DNA of 64,000 nucleotides, taken from an uncultured bacterium. GTDB lineage: Bacteria > Myxococcota_A > Bradymonadia > UBA7976 > VGTA01. Position numbers and translations under genes: made by a program. Positions 25,436 through 33,872 of the stretch are shown piece after piece (the first letter of the stretch is position 1; the number at the start of each line of letters is the position of its first letter). Below the pieces are notes generated by a model, which saw only the letters and a program-made list of their open reading frames with translations, was not told the origin of the DNA and did no database searches. The stretch covers positions 415,871-479,870 of the forward strand of contig CALSSE010000007.1 of assembly GCA_943788935.1 (NCBI GenBank), written 5' to 3'.

Positions 25436-27322
25436 TTAGAGGGTGAATTCAATACCTAGGCTGAAATCAAAGTGCTTGGAGGGGAATTCAGGCGGGGATT
25501 GGAGGGCGATCATATGCAGGAAGTCTGTATTAAAGGTGATCGCAAAGACATTGGAGAGTTGTAAGGCATAAGATAGCCCTAGTTGGTAATAGATTGGTCC
25601 TGCGAAGGTGAGGAAAGTAAAGGTTTGCTCTGACTCTTGAGGCGTTTCCACAACCTCGCCAGTATCCACAGAATTCATTGATTGAGGCTGTACAGGGATC
25701 AAGTGCGCGATCTTTCCATAGCCACCTCCCAGTCTCAGGCCCCATCGGTTGGTGGAGTCATCGGCGATAATCCAATGAAGTAAACCACCGGCTAAAAAGG
25801 CTGCGATTGGAGGATCTTGATCGAATTGTAAACGAGTGCTTATACCTACACTCAGATTATCTATGATCCAAAACTCGGTCTCAAAGCGTGTATGAACACC
25901 AGAGAGAGCGAAACCGGGCTCGGCGAGTTTATTGGTCCCCTTAATGGAAGCGCCTTCTTCCACACTCCCTGTACCAAAGCCTGCGGAGAGGCGGGCGGTG
26001 ATGATCTTGTTTGATTTGGGCGAGGCGCCTCCGACTAAACCACCGCCACCTATGAGATTAGCATACTGGCCACCGACGACTCGCACAACTTGTGGTGTAC
26101 GGTGATTCTTGAAGCTAGCAATTGGGCTATCGCTCTGATCATAGAAAGTTATAAAGTATTGTAAGCGTTCTCCGGAGACGTATTCACCGCGAATTAGTCC
26201 ATCAAAATCATATTCGCCAGAGGGCCTTAGATCTAATTTCTGAGTGATCCCTCTAGTCCCTCTAGACACATAAAATAAACGGGCGAAAAATACTTGAGGC
26301 CTGAGGTAAGGAGAGACTCTCACCCTTACTGTAAAGGGTCTCCCTCCGGGGAGTTGAGGAGGGGGCGTATGAGAAACTTCAGGTCCTGCTGGTTGAGCAG
26401 CGGGCTGTGAGGGTTGACCATAGGGATTGGCAGGTTGCGCGGGCTGACCATAAGGGTTAGCGGGTTGCGCGGGCTGACCATAAGGGTTAGCGGGTTGCGC
26501 GGGCTGACCATAAGGGTTAGCGGGTTGCGCGGGCTGACCATAGGTATTAGCGGGTGGTGCAGGCTGACCATAAGGATTAGCGGGTGGCGCGGGTCTACCG
26601 TAGGGATTAGCGGGCTGAGCGGGCTGACCGTAGGGATTGGCGGGCTGAGCGGGCTGGCCATAGGGGTTAGCGGGCTGAGCGGGTTGGCCGTAGGGGTTAG
26701 CGGGTTGAGTGGGTCTGCCATAGGAATTAGCGGGTTGAGGGGGCTGAGCGGGCTGGCCATAAGGATTCGCAGGTTGCTGAGGTCGACCATAGGTGTTGGT
26801 GTAGCCGCCGCCGTTAGGCGCTGGTCTTGCACTTCGACGCGCGTCTTCAAATATCTGCCGCAAGTCAGGAGTGGAGAGGTCTTCACTCAATCTTACTGTA
26901 GAGCTCGCCTCTATTGCTTTAACAAATAAACGCCTCGCCTCGCCTCGATCATCAGAGTTCACGAAAGCTAAAAGCCCCTTGAGAATAAACGCTTGGGCGA
27001 GATTCTGTGAAAATCGAGGAGAGATGTTTCCAAACCTACGAGACATCTCGATAATGCGCTCAAGAGCCTCATCCATCGGGTCCATCTCGAGATTATCATA
27101 ATATGACCGAGCGTCATTGATTAGTCGAGATGACATCGCTTCAGCCTCTCCTGGCGAGCGCTGAGCGTAAACTTTATCGATCCCGTAGGGGGTGACGGTC
27201 ATCATAAGCCCGAGGAGAGCCATTGAGATCAGAGCGCAGGAAATACGCCCTGTAAGTGAAGAACCGCCGAGGTCAACACATACTAGTGAGAGGTCGCCTC
27301 TAAAGAATGTTCCCTTAGCCAT
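25436..27322 (-). CDS. Outer-membrane beta-barrel-type protein with PANPYGQPAQ repeats
   Basis: The product has 628 residues from ATG 27322 (AGAGG six bases upstream). It has an N-terminal membrane/signal segment (CALISMALLGLMMTVTPYG ... AQ), a helical TPR-like part of about 90 residues, then about twelve 10-residue repeats PANPYGQPAQ. A beta-sandwich-like middle follows (PFTVRVRVSPYLRPQVFFAR), and a C-terminal region of alternating hydrophobic strands ends in FDFSLGIEFTL, as in outer-membrane barrels. It is third in the DUF4398/OmpA/barrel operon. The repeat linker probably spans periplasm or peptidoglycan. Barrel assignment is inferred from pattern. Confidence 0.8.
   Translation of the reverse strand: MAKGTFFRGDLSLVCVDLGGSSLTGRISCALISMALLGLMMTVTPYGIDKVYAQRSPGEAEAMSSRLINDARSYYDNLEMDPMDEALERIIEMSRRFGNISPRFSQNLAQAFILKGLLAFVNSDDRGEARRLFVKAIEASSTVRLSEDLSTPDLRQIFEDARRSARPAPNGGGYTNTYGRPQQPANPYGQPAQPPQPANSYGRPTQPANPYGQPAQPANPYGQPAQPANPYGQPAQPANPYGRPAPPANPYGQPAPPANTYGQPAQPANPYGQPAQPANPYGQPAQPANPYGQPAQPANPYGQPSQPAAQPAGPEVSHTPPPQLPGGRPFTVRVRVSPYLRPQVFFARLFYVSRGTRGITQKLDLRPSGEYDFDGLIRGEYVSGERLQYFITFYDQSDSPIASFKNHRTPQVVRVVGGQYANLIGGGGLVGGASPKSNKIITARLSAGFGTGSVEEGASIKGTNKLAEPGFALSGVHTRFETEFWIIDNLSVGISTRLQFDQDPPIAAFLAGGLLHWIIADDSTNRWGLRLGGGYGKIAHLIPVQPQSMNSVDTGEVVETPQESEQTFTFLTFAGPIYYQLGLSYALQLSNVFAITFNTDFLHMIALQSPPEFPSKHFDFSLGIEFTL
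26405..26790. repeat. About twelve 30-bp in-frame repeats (PANPYGQPAQ)
   Basis: Tandem 30-base units with scattered silent and replacement changes (NPYGQ, NSYGR, NTYGQ) encode the Pro-rich linker. Some neighbouring units are identical at DNA level, which suggests recent expansion. Confidence 0.92.
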
Positions 27323-27381
27323 GTCCAACCTCTATTCGCTTCAAACAATACCTGGAGTGGTCAACAGGTGAGTAGGAAGTA

Positions 27382-28563
27382 TTAATCCTTAACAATAAGA
27401 AATTCAACGCGACGGTTTGCGGCTCGGCCATCAGCGGTACGATTGTCATCGATAGGATTAGACTCTCCAAAACCCTTCGATGTGAGTCGCTCGGATTCAA
27501 CGCCCTGAGCGATAAGGTATCTGCGCACTGACGCTGCTCGTCGTTCGGAGAGATCTTGATTGTAGCGCTCTGACCCTTGATTATCAGTATGCCCTTCTAT
27601 GCTTACTTTAATCTTCGACCGATCGACAAGCGCTTGAGCGACCTCATCGAGTAAATCATAAGACTTCTCTAAGATTCGGTCTTCCGCAGTCGCGAAGTAA
27701 ATCATTTGCTTCAGCTCGATTCGATCGTCTCTGACTACGATTCGCTGATAGAGATCCGGACAACCATCTTCATCTTCATCACCATCATAGTCTTCGGGAT
27801 CGCGTGGGCATTGATCAACCTCATCCATGATACGATCTTGGTCATTATCAGGATCGGGACAACCGTCTTCATCCTCAAAGAGGTCTCGATCTTCGGGTTG
27901 GAGCGGGCATACATCTACGTTGTCGAGAATACCGTCTCTGTCGTTATCAAGATCAGGACACCCATCTATATCCTCGAAGCCGTCTTTGTCTTCAGGTTGG
28001 CGAGGGCACTGGTCTTGGATATCTAGAATGCCATCACCATCCTGGTCTTGGTCACGCTCAGGACATCCATCCTCATCATCGATTCCATCAAAGTCCTCGG
28101 GTTGAGTTGGGCAGGCATCTTTAGAGTCTAAGATGCTATCACCATCGGTGTCTTGATCTTCAGGACAGCCATCTTGGTCTTGAAAACCATCGAAGTCTTC
28201 AGGGTCTTCTTTACAGTTATCAAAGGGATCTGGGATACCATCTTTATCGGTATCATCCATACACTCTCTACGGTCAGCGGCAGCGATCGCTATCCGAGAG
28301 TTTTCTTCGGCGATCGCTAGGTGCTTCTTAGCCCTGAAATAGTCACCTTGATTGAGTTCGATATCGAGGAAAGCCAAATTGGCTCGCGAATGGGCGAGCG
28401 CCTTCTCTTCACATCGGTAGGCAGGGTTCTGCGTACGGTTTAGCTCAAGTGTAATACTGGACGCTTTCGATTTCAGAGCATCTCCTCCAGCGCATGACAG
28501 CGCTAACAGAGAGCACAAGACAGAGAGGAGTCCGGCCATGCATTGAGTGGTGGATAACTTCAT
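27382..28563 (-). CDS. OmpA-family lipoprotein with thrombospondin type 3 repeats
   Basis: The 393-residue protein has a lipobox (LALSC). A short helical N-terminal part follows, then five calcium-binding TSP3 repeats (DxDxDGIxDxxDxCP ... PEDFDGxxDEDGCP). The C-terminal OmpA domain has the peptidoglycan-binding pattern SIEGHTDNQGSERYNQDLS and NRRVEFLIV. It should tie the outer membrane to the cell wall, with a rigid calcium-dependent stalk. It starts 1-2 bases after the DUF4398 gene and is followed by the beta-barrel gene. Confidence 0.95.
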   Translation of the reverse strand: MKLSTTQCMAGLLSVLCSLLALSCAGGDALKSKASSITLELNRTQNPAYRCEEKALAHSRANLAFLDIELNQGDYFRAKKHLAIAEENSRIAIAAADRRECMDDTDKDGIPDPFDNCKEDPEDFDGFQDQDGCPEDQDTDGDSILDSKDACPTQPEDFDGIDDEDGCPERDQDQDGDGILDIQDQCPRQPEDKDGFEDIDGCPDLDNDRDGILDNVDVCPLQPEDRDLFEDEDGCPDPDNDQDRIMDEVDQCPRDPEDYDGDEDEDGCPDLYQRIVVRDDRIELKQMIYFATAEDRILEKSYDLLDEVAQALVDRSKIKVSIEGHTDNQGSERYNQDLSERRAASVRRYLIAQGVESERLTSKGFGESNPIDDNRTADGRAANRRVEFLIVKD

Positions 28564-28564
28564 C

Positions 28565-29044
28565 TTAACGACCTTTAGGGCTTACGGGGAGTGCCTGTCT
28601 TGGGACAGTCGGCATCGGAGGCGCCACTGGGCTATTTAATGAGGGCTGGGCAGATTGCACACGTCCTCGGTTTGGTTGGCGATTGATGAGTTGCCTGCGG
28701 CGCTCTGTAGGGGTGAGTGGTCGAGCTTGTGCATTTTTCAGCGCTCTCGCTCGAGCGGAGTCAGCGAAGTCTCTTGATGCCTCCGCGAGGTCGATGGCGG
28801 ATTGAAAAGAGGAGAGTCCCTCTTCTAGCTTAGCCTTAGTGAGGTAAAGTTTGGCGCTCTCGTATTCAAACACCGCGAGCTCTTGTGCTCGAGCTCCCTC
28901 GGCAGCTTCAATAGCGATGTGTGCCTTAGCGATAGTGCTGTGAGCCGTGATCGGTCCACAGCCTTGACTCAATCCACTGACAACTGCGCACACAACGAAA
29001 GCTAGACACTTAAGACTAGCACCTTTATTCAAACGTATATGCAT
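28565..29044 (-). CDS. DUF4398-like lipoprotein
   Basis: The 159-residue protein has a lipoprotein signal (lipobox LSQGC), then helices HSTIAKAHIAIEAAEGARAQ and YESAKLYLTKAKLEEG, which is the pattern of DUF4398. A Pro/Gln/Arg-rich tail follows. The family often sits beside OmpA-type proteins, as here, and is thought to have an envelope-structural role. First gene of the three-gene operon, with GAGG before the start. Confidence 0.8.
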   Translation of the reverse strand: MHIRLNKGASLKCLAFVVCAVVSGLSQGCGPITAHSTIAKAHIAIEAAEGARAQELAVFEYESAKLYLTKAKLEEGLSSFQSAIDLAEASRDFADSARARALKNAQARPLTPTERRRQLINRQPNRGRVQSAQPSLNSPVAPPMPTVPRQALPVSPKGR

Positions 29045-29198
29045 GACATGACCTCACTCTCTTTTGATCCTTACTTAGCCACTGCTCGTCATGACTGTCA
29101 AGTCACCTGTAAGGCTTAATCAGAAGTCAAAGTCTAACGATTGAGCAGGTCATTGGACCTCTTGGATAATATTAAAAGAGCCATGTCAAGTAATCAGG

Positions 29199-29229
29199 TA
29201 TACCCTTACTGATTAAGCGCTTGGGTATA
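29199..29229 (-). terminator. Inverted repeat downstream of the 57-residue gene
   Basis: TATACCC and GGGTATA form a 7-bp stem around a 17-base loop that itself contains AAGCGCTT. It lies 34 bases after the minus-strand small gene. No T-run is present, so its role is uncertain. Confidence 0.3.
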
Positions 29230-29262
29230 TTTTGACTCTATGGTGACCGACTCGTATGCGTT

Positions 29263-29436
29263 TTAGCTGTGTCGATCTATGAGCTTTAGCAGCTTGCGGT
29301 TACTTACGGTCATTAGCCTCTTTTTGAACTCATCTGTACTCTCGCCCTCCATAGGCTTGAGATGAGTGATGAGTTGGGAAACAAGCTTCTCTTTTGAGTC
29401 AAACTTTGCTTTTACGGTTTGAAGAGGTGTCGTCAT
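29263..29436 (-). CDS. Small 57-residue protein of unknown function
   Basis: A minus-strand frame from ATG 29436 to TAA 29263 encodes a 57-residue basic helical protein: TTPLQTVKAKFDSKEKLVSQ, then LITHLKPM, then DEFKKRLMTVSNRKLLKLID. The regular amphipathic composition, the lack of repeats and its own intergenic space argue for a real gene, although the ribosome site is weak. I do not recognise the family. It could be a small nucleic-acid-binding or ribosome-associated protein, but nothing shows this. Confidence 0.6.
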   Translation of the reverse strand: MTTPLQTVKAKFDSKEKLVSQLITHLKPMEGESTDEFKKRLMTVSNRKLLKLIDRHS

Positions 29437-29701
29437 ACCAACGCTCGATTCTCTGAATGCACTCTATGGTGCTTGATTTTGGGGATATACTCACCTACCA
29501 CAGATGAGACAGGGCGATTGTTTAACATAAGGGTTTGTGAGAAGCAAGATATTGATCTGCGATAAGCGACCCTCCCTATAAGCGAAGTGATCGATGAAAA
29601 CTGTAGTAATCCAACATAGAATGAATATGGACTCAAGCACAGCTCAAGCTAGCCTTGAGCTCATTAAGTGTATAGAACGGTTAATAAATCGAGGGTGTAA
29701 T

Positions 29702-31228
29702 ATGAGTTGTCTTTGGCTCTTCTCTTTAGCGACGATCGGTCTGACTTTAAGTCACATAGAAGAGGTGGAGGCGCGTGACTTTAGTTGGCCATCGGTAGAG
29801 GGGATCTGCGCTCAATCTTTAGATACGAATGTGCCTATCGCTAAATCTGGTGTAGTGGAGTGGAGCGTTGCAGAGTCTGAGGCTTTTCTAAAAAAATATA
29901 GAGCATGGTTACACTGGGAGACATCAGCTCCTCAGCCTCTCAATACCCTAGAAAATCGGTCAGCTTTAAGACGCATTATGATCAACGCGATAGAGCGTGA
30001 AGTGATCGTCCGTTACGCCTCTAAGTTCTCTGCTAAAGCGTCGACTCCGCTCACAGATCAGATGCTGAGAGCCTGGCTGATTGAGATGGTTCCGGGGACG
30101 ATGCGTCCCACTGAGAAAGGCCTAGATGACTTTGTTCGTGGCCGACTTAAAATGAGAGCAGAAGCTGACTTATCTTTCTTTTGGGAAGCAGCTCGTGACG
30201 CGTATTGGGTGCAAAGTTTTAAGGGGCAACTTGTAGACGCCCTGAGAGAGTCAGACGCAGAGAAAGAGTGGAAGAGGCAAGGGCTCTTAATGCGAACTTG
30301 GTTATTACAAGTGCCTCGTGTCCCCACGACGGAAGAGATTTCTAGAGCTGCATCCACACATAAACAGGCGATTAAGGCATATTATCAGGCCCATCTTGAG
30401 CTCTTCTCTCAGCCGCTACGTTTACTTGCCAAGCCCTATTGGGTTAAGGGAGGTAGGTTAGAGGCGCATCGGCTAGAGCTTATTTCTATACGGGAAGCTC
30501 TTGTAGGAGGAGCTACTTTGGAAGATGTACATGAGAGCCACCCATTGTTAGTGAAAGGAGGGAGTCGTACCCTAAGAGGTCGGAGCATCCCGAGTAAAAC
30601 AGAGGTCAAAGAAGGAGCATATACGCCGGTGCGCTTAACTCGAAAGGGGTGGACCTTTTATCGAATAAGTCGAGTCTACCCTGCATATGTTAGGTCACTT
30701 AAAGAGAGAAGCGTGCAGCGTGAAGTAGCAGCAGCCGTTCTCAGAGAACGTGACGAGCTACCACGCGCTAGAGGTTTAGCGACGCGGGCTCATACATTAC
30801 TCAAAACCGGGAAGAGTCTCGTAGAGCTCAAGCCTTGGGCGAGAAAGAATCGGGTTCGCTTGAGCTCACCTGATCCATTCTTTAGGAGTCAGCAGGATAT
30901 TGTTCCCACCATAGGGCTCGCTCCTGAGCTGAATGAGGCTATATTTAATCTAGAAGACGGTGAGGTCAGTGAACCAATTGTTGTCAGACAACACTATGTC
31001 ATCGCTAAAATAGTGGAGAAGTCTCAGCAAAGTGTGGCTTGGTCTGACGTTCGGACAGATTTTATGGACAATTGGCGAGTTCGCCGAGCACCTCAGGTCC
31101 TTGATGAATGGTTAACCGATCATCTGAAAGAGAGCCCTCGTTGGGTCAGTACTGAGCAACTCAAATTTTTTCGGGCAGATGAACTCCGCTTTGAATCTAG
31201 CTTAGAAGCGCTTAATAAGGCGAGATAA
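29702..31228 (+). CDS. SurA/PpiC-like periplasmic peptidyl-prolyl isomerase
   Basis: The product has about 508 residues from ATG 29702 (GAGGGTG upstream, and the signal peptide MSCLWLFSLATIGLTLS then begins at once). A longer frame to 29594 exists. The N-terminal helical chaperone part includes IKAYYQAHLELFSQPLRL, the usual pre-parvulin phrase. The C-terminal part has the parvulin-like ending FNLEDGEVSEPIVVRQHYVI. It probably helps outer-membrane proteins fold. Several parvulin active-site residues cannot be confirmed by eye, so catalysis is uncertain. Confidence 0.75.
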   Translation: MSCLWLFSLATIGLTLSHIEEVEARDFSWPSVEGICAQSLDTNVPIAKSGVVEWSVAESEAFLKKYRAWLHWETSAPQPLNTLENRSALRRIMINAIEREVIVRYASKFSAKASTPLTDQMLRAWLIEMVPGTMRPTEKGLDDFVRGRLKMRAEADLSFFWEAARDAYWVQSFKGQLVDALRESDAEKEWKRQGLLMRTWLLQVPRVPTTEEISRAASTHKQAIKAYYQAHLELFSQPLRLLAKPYWVKGGRLEAHRLELISIREALVGGATLEDVHESHPLLVKGGSRTLRGRSIPSKTEVKEGAYTPVRLTRKGWTFYRISRVYPAYVRSLKERSVQREVAAAVLRERDELPRARGLATRAHTLLKTGKSLVELKPWARKNRVRLSSPDPFFRSQQDIVPTIGLAPELNEAIFNLEDGEVSEPIVVRQHYVIAKIVEKSQQSVAWSDVRTDFMDNWRVRRAPQVLDEWLTDHLKESPRWVSTEQLKFFRADELRFESSLEALNKAR

Positions 31229-31331
31229 GCTCTCCGAGCAAAGAGAGCTTGATCATGAACGATATTTAATTTTTTTCTATTCTTTAGTCGATCGATCACA
31301 GCGCGATTCGATGACTGACCGGAGCTAGTGG

Positions 31332-32315
31332 ATGAGCTCATCTACTTTAAATACACGATTAGACTTACATGAACGATATCGACTCCGCCCCATACATTTG
31401 TTGGGCATTGGAGGGACGAGTGAAGTCACTCTTGTTGAAGGACAAGGGGGGGAGAGATATGCGCTTAAGAGACTCCTCGGCCAATACCGGTCTCAGCGTG
31501 AATGGAGGGATTCAATCTTACTTGAGGGTGTACACCTCAGTATGGTTCGTTCCAACCGAGTGATCCGCTGCCATCAAGTGTTGACAGTCCCGATCCCAGA
31601 GTCATTGATCAAGATCTCAGTAGATGAGGACCCTAGCGCTCAACCGCTGAGCGCCCGCCAAGAGGTCGCCTTGTTAATGGATTATATCTCTGGGGTTCAC
31701 TTACGAGCGATCTTAAAGGTCGCTCAACGTCATACTCTCCCCTTTAGTCATGATGAAATCGCTTCCATGATTTGGGACATGTTCAGAGGCCTCAAGGCTC
31801 TCCATAGAGCCAAGAGGGGGAAAAGTAAGCCTTGCCCTATCGCTCATGGAGACCTAAGCCCTACAAACATTATGATCCGTGAAGATGGATCAGCGATATT
31901 AATAGATCTGAGTTCAGCCTCAAGTGTCTTGAGCACTGACAATATTTTGAGGCGACCCGGTAAGCTCGCTTATCTGAGCCCTGGTCAACAACGGGGAGAA
32001 GAAGAGGGAGTCGAAGGGGACTTGTATGCGCTCGCTTGTATTTGGATTGAGCTAGTGACAGGCTCACTACTAAAGGTGGATCATAAAAGTATATCTTGGC
32101 GACAGTTTCATGAGGCTGGTTGGCCTATCCAGTGGGCTAAAATAGTCTATGGCTTACTCTCTCCGCTCCCCCAAGTGAGGGCTAAAATGATCGTTTATCT
32201 CACCCGAGAAGCGCTGTGGGGAGGTAGCCGTGGCGAACATTCTCTTCGACAGAAGCACGCGAGATCTTCTTTGCGCCATCGAGTGAAGGCGAGCCTTAAA
32301 TCGCGTGCAGATTGA
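31332..32315 (+). CDS. Protein kinase-like protein (HGDLSPTN type)
   Basis: The 327-residue protein has a kinase fold: LGIGGTSEV loop, Lys in YALKRLL, Glu in LLEGVHLS, HGDLSPTN in place of HRDxKxxN, and IDLSS in place of DFG. The catalytic Asp, Asn and the metal-binding Asp are therefore kept, so it may be active, although the Arg of HRD is lost. No membrane helix is seen. It follows the SurA-like gene by about 100 bases and converges with the next gene. Confidence 0.82.
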   Translation: MSSSTLNTRLDLHERYRLRPIHLLGIGGTSEVTLVEGQGGERYALKRLLGQYRSQREWRDSILLEGVHLSMVRSNRVIRCHQVLTVPIPESLIKISVDEDPSAQPLSARQEVALLMDYISGVHLRAILKVAQRHTLPFSHDEIASMIWDMFRGLKALHRAKRGKSKPCPIAHGDLSPTNIMIREDGSAILIDLSSASSVLSTDNILRRPGKLAYLSPGQQRGEEEGVEGDLYALACIWIELVTGSLLKVDHKSISWRQFHEAGWPIQWAKIVYGLLSPLPQVRAKMIVYLTREALWGGSRGEHSLRQKHARSSLRHRVKASLKSRAD

Positions 32316-32319
32316 GCGC

Positions 32320-33735
32320 TTACCGTTTGAGGGCTCTCACTTCACCGAGTTCATTACTGATCGGGTCTTCTCCATTAAAATGTCGAGTGATCATCTCTAG
32401 ATGATTAGTGATCTTTTCACCGGCGAGAGGCACCATGGCAGGAATCTGAATTTTTTGTAGATTAGAGAGGTCTCTCAAACCTTCTCGCATGAGATCAAAT
32501 TGATTCGTCCCAATCAAGACTGTTTGATAGGTATTGAAAGCGATTCGTAATCTTCTAGAGATCTTTTTGGCTGTTCGTTTGATCTCTTCTGTCTGTTTAA
32601 TAATATGTCGGCGATAAGCTACCGCACCGTCTTTGGCTCGCTCTTGAACGGTGAGGTTACTCTCTAGCTGAGCGATATACCGATCAGTTTCGGCCAATTC
32701 AATCTTTATCAACTGCCGAGCCTCTAAAGAGCCTGATCGTGTGGAGCGCTTTAGTTTAACAGCTTGTTTCTTCTCGCTACGAATCAGCTTTTGAGTGGAT
32801 AAAATCACCTCATTGAGGCGAGACCGTAAGTCATCAACGCGATTAAGGTGCTCCTTTAATAACCGCTCACGAGTGTAATCGTGAATGTGAAGTGAGAGTG
32901 AAATGATCGCTACATATACCGCGTAATATCGTTTAGATAGATAGGCATAGGCTTCATCTGTTTTAGCCTCTTGCATCCGCTCTGTGACAAAGTCACCTAA
33001 CATATTGAGCTGAGCGAAGGTAGAGAAGAGCGTCAGCATGAGGTCACCAGAGCTCAACTTGAACAGTTGGCTCACTTGATCGGGACTGAGCTCTATTCCC
33101 ATTTTGATGAGTTCATCATGGCAGCGGACGATCAGTTTTTGCTGCTCTCGTTTGTGCTCTTTAACGGCCTCTTCTTTTCTGAGCTTGAGATCTTTGTAAT
33201 CCCCTTTATGACTCTGCCAAAAGTAAACGTCTCCCTCGTCCGGGGCGAGATAACTATCTTCGGCGGCTTGTCGAGCGGCGAGTCGATCTGACTGAATTTT
33301 GTTTTTCAAGTCGAAGTATTGATCTCGAAGTGAAGAAATCTTGGGATTATTAAGCTCTATCAAGAGGCGTTCACTTAAGGTCTTGATCTTCTTAATATTG
33401 GACTCTTTAGTCTCCCGAAGAGGAGAAAACCAGCTAAATTCGGGGAGGTTCTCTTGTCTAAGGTGGTGCTCAGTCAATGATTCGAGTCTATGATAGAGCT
33501 CATGCCACATCCCTTCTACACCTCTCCGGTTTTTATCTAGCAATCGAGAGCGACTCTGTTTCGCTAAGCGCTGGGTTTTGGATTCAGTGTGATTCGTGGC
33601 CTTAGACCCGGTAGTGACTCGGGGCTCAGCGAGCGCTGTCTCCACCTGACCGACGTCTAATAGATGACAAGTAACGGGGAGAGAGACCTTTATGATCGCT
33701 GTAACAATCAACATGTATTTTGTTAAGCGAAGCAC
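32320..33735 (-). CDS. Exported helical (coiled-coil) protein of unknown function
   Basis: The product has 471 residues from a GTG start, with AAGGAG eight bases upstream. The signal peptide (MLIVTAIIKVSLPVTCHLL) is likely cut after ALA. The rest is almost all charged helix (EAVKEHKREQQKLIVRCHDE, LKRSTRSGSLEARQLIKIEL), as in coiled-coil periplasmic proteins. No family is recognised. It converges on the kinase-like gene with only four bases between the stops. Confidence 0.7.
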   Translation of the reverse strand: MLRLTKYMLIVTAIIKVSLPVTCHLLDVGQVETALAEPRVTTGSKATNHTESKTQRLAKQSRSRLLDKNRRGVEGMWHELYHRLESLTEHHLRQENLPEFSWFSPLRETKESNIKKIKTLSERLLIELNNPKISSLRDQYFDLKNKIQSDRLAARQAAEDSYLAPDEGDVYFWQSHKGDYKDLKLRKEEAVKEHKREQQKLIVRCHDELIKMGIELSPDQVSQLFKLSSGDLMLTLFSTFAQLNMLGDFVTERMQEAKTDEAYAYLSKRYYAVYVAIISLSLHIHDYTRERLLKEHLNRVDDLRSRLNEVILSTQKLIRSEKKQAVKLKRSTRSGSLEARQLIKIELAETDRYIAQLESNLTVQERAKDGAVAYRRHIIKQTEEIKRTAKKISRRLRIAFNTYQTVLIGTNQFDLMREGLRDLSNLQKIQIPAMVPLAGEKITNHLEMITRHFNGEDPISNELGEVRALKR

Positions 33736-33872
33736 TAGTGTGACTCCTTGTCATTTAATCATAGATGGTGTGATAGTTATTGAGGCTTGATCACTGTATC
33801 TTGTCAAGATTTAGCGACACTAAGATTCAGCATACAGAGAACTTAAAGCGGCGCGCTTAACGGAGAAGGTTA

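Noticed and set aside
26326..26929. Frames of 171-186 codons on both strands over the 30-bp repeats
   Set aside because: Repeats that are a multiple of three keep all frames open; only the frame with signal peptide and barrel is supported.
29433..29636. 67-codon minus-strand frame upstream of the SurA-like gene
   Set aside because: No ribosome site, odd composition and it overlaps the upstream end of the SurA-like gene region on the other strand.
31332..32315. Pseudokinase call for the kinase-like protein
   Set aside because: The HRD and DFG motifs are altered, but the catalytic Asp, Asn and metal-binding Asp remain, so inactivity cannot be claimed.
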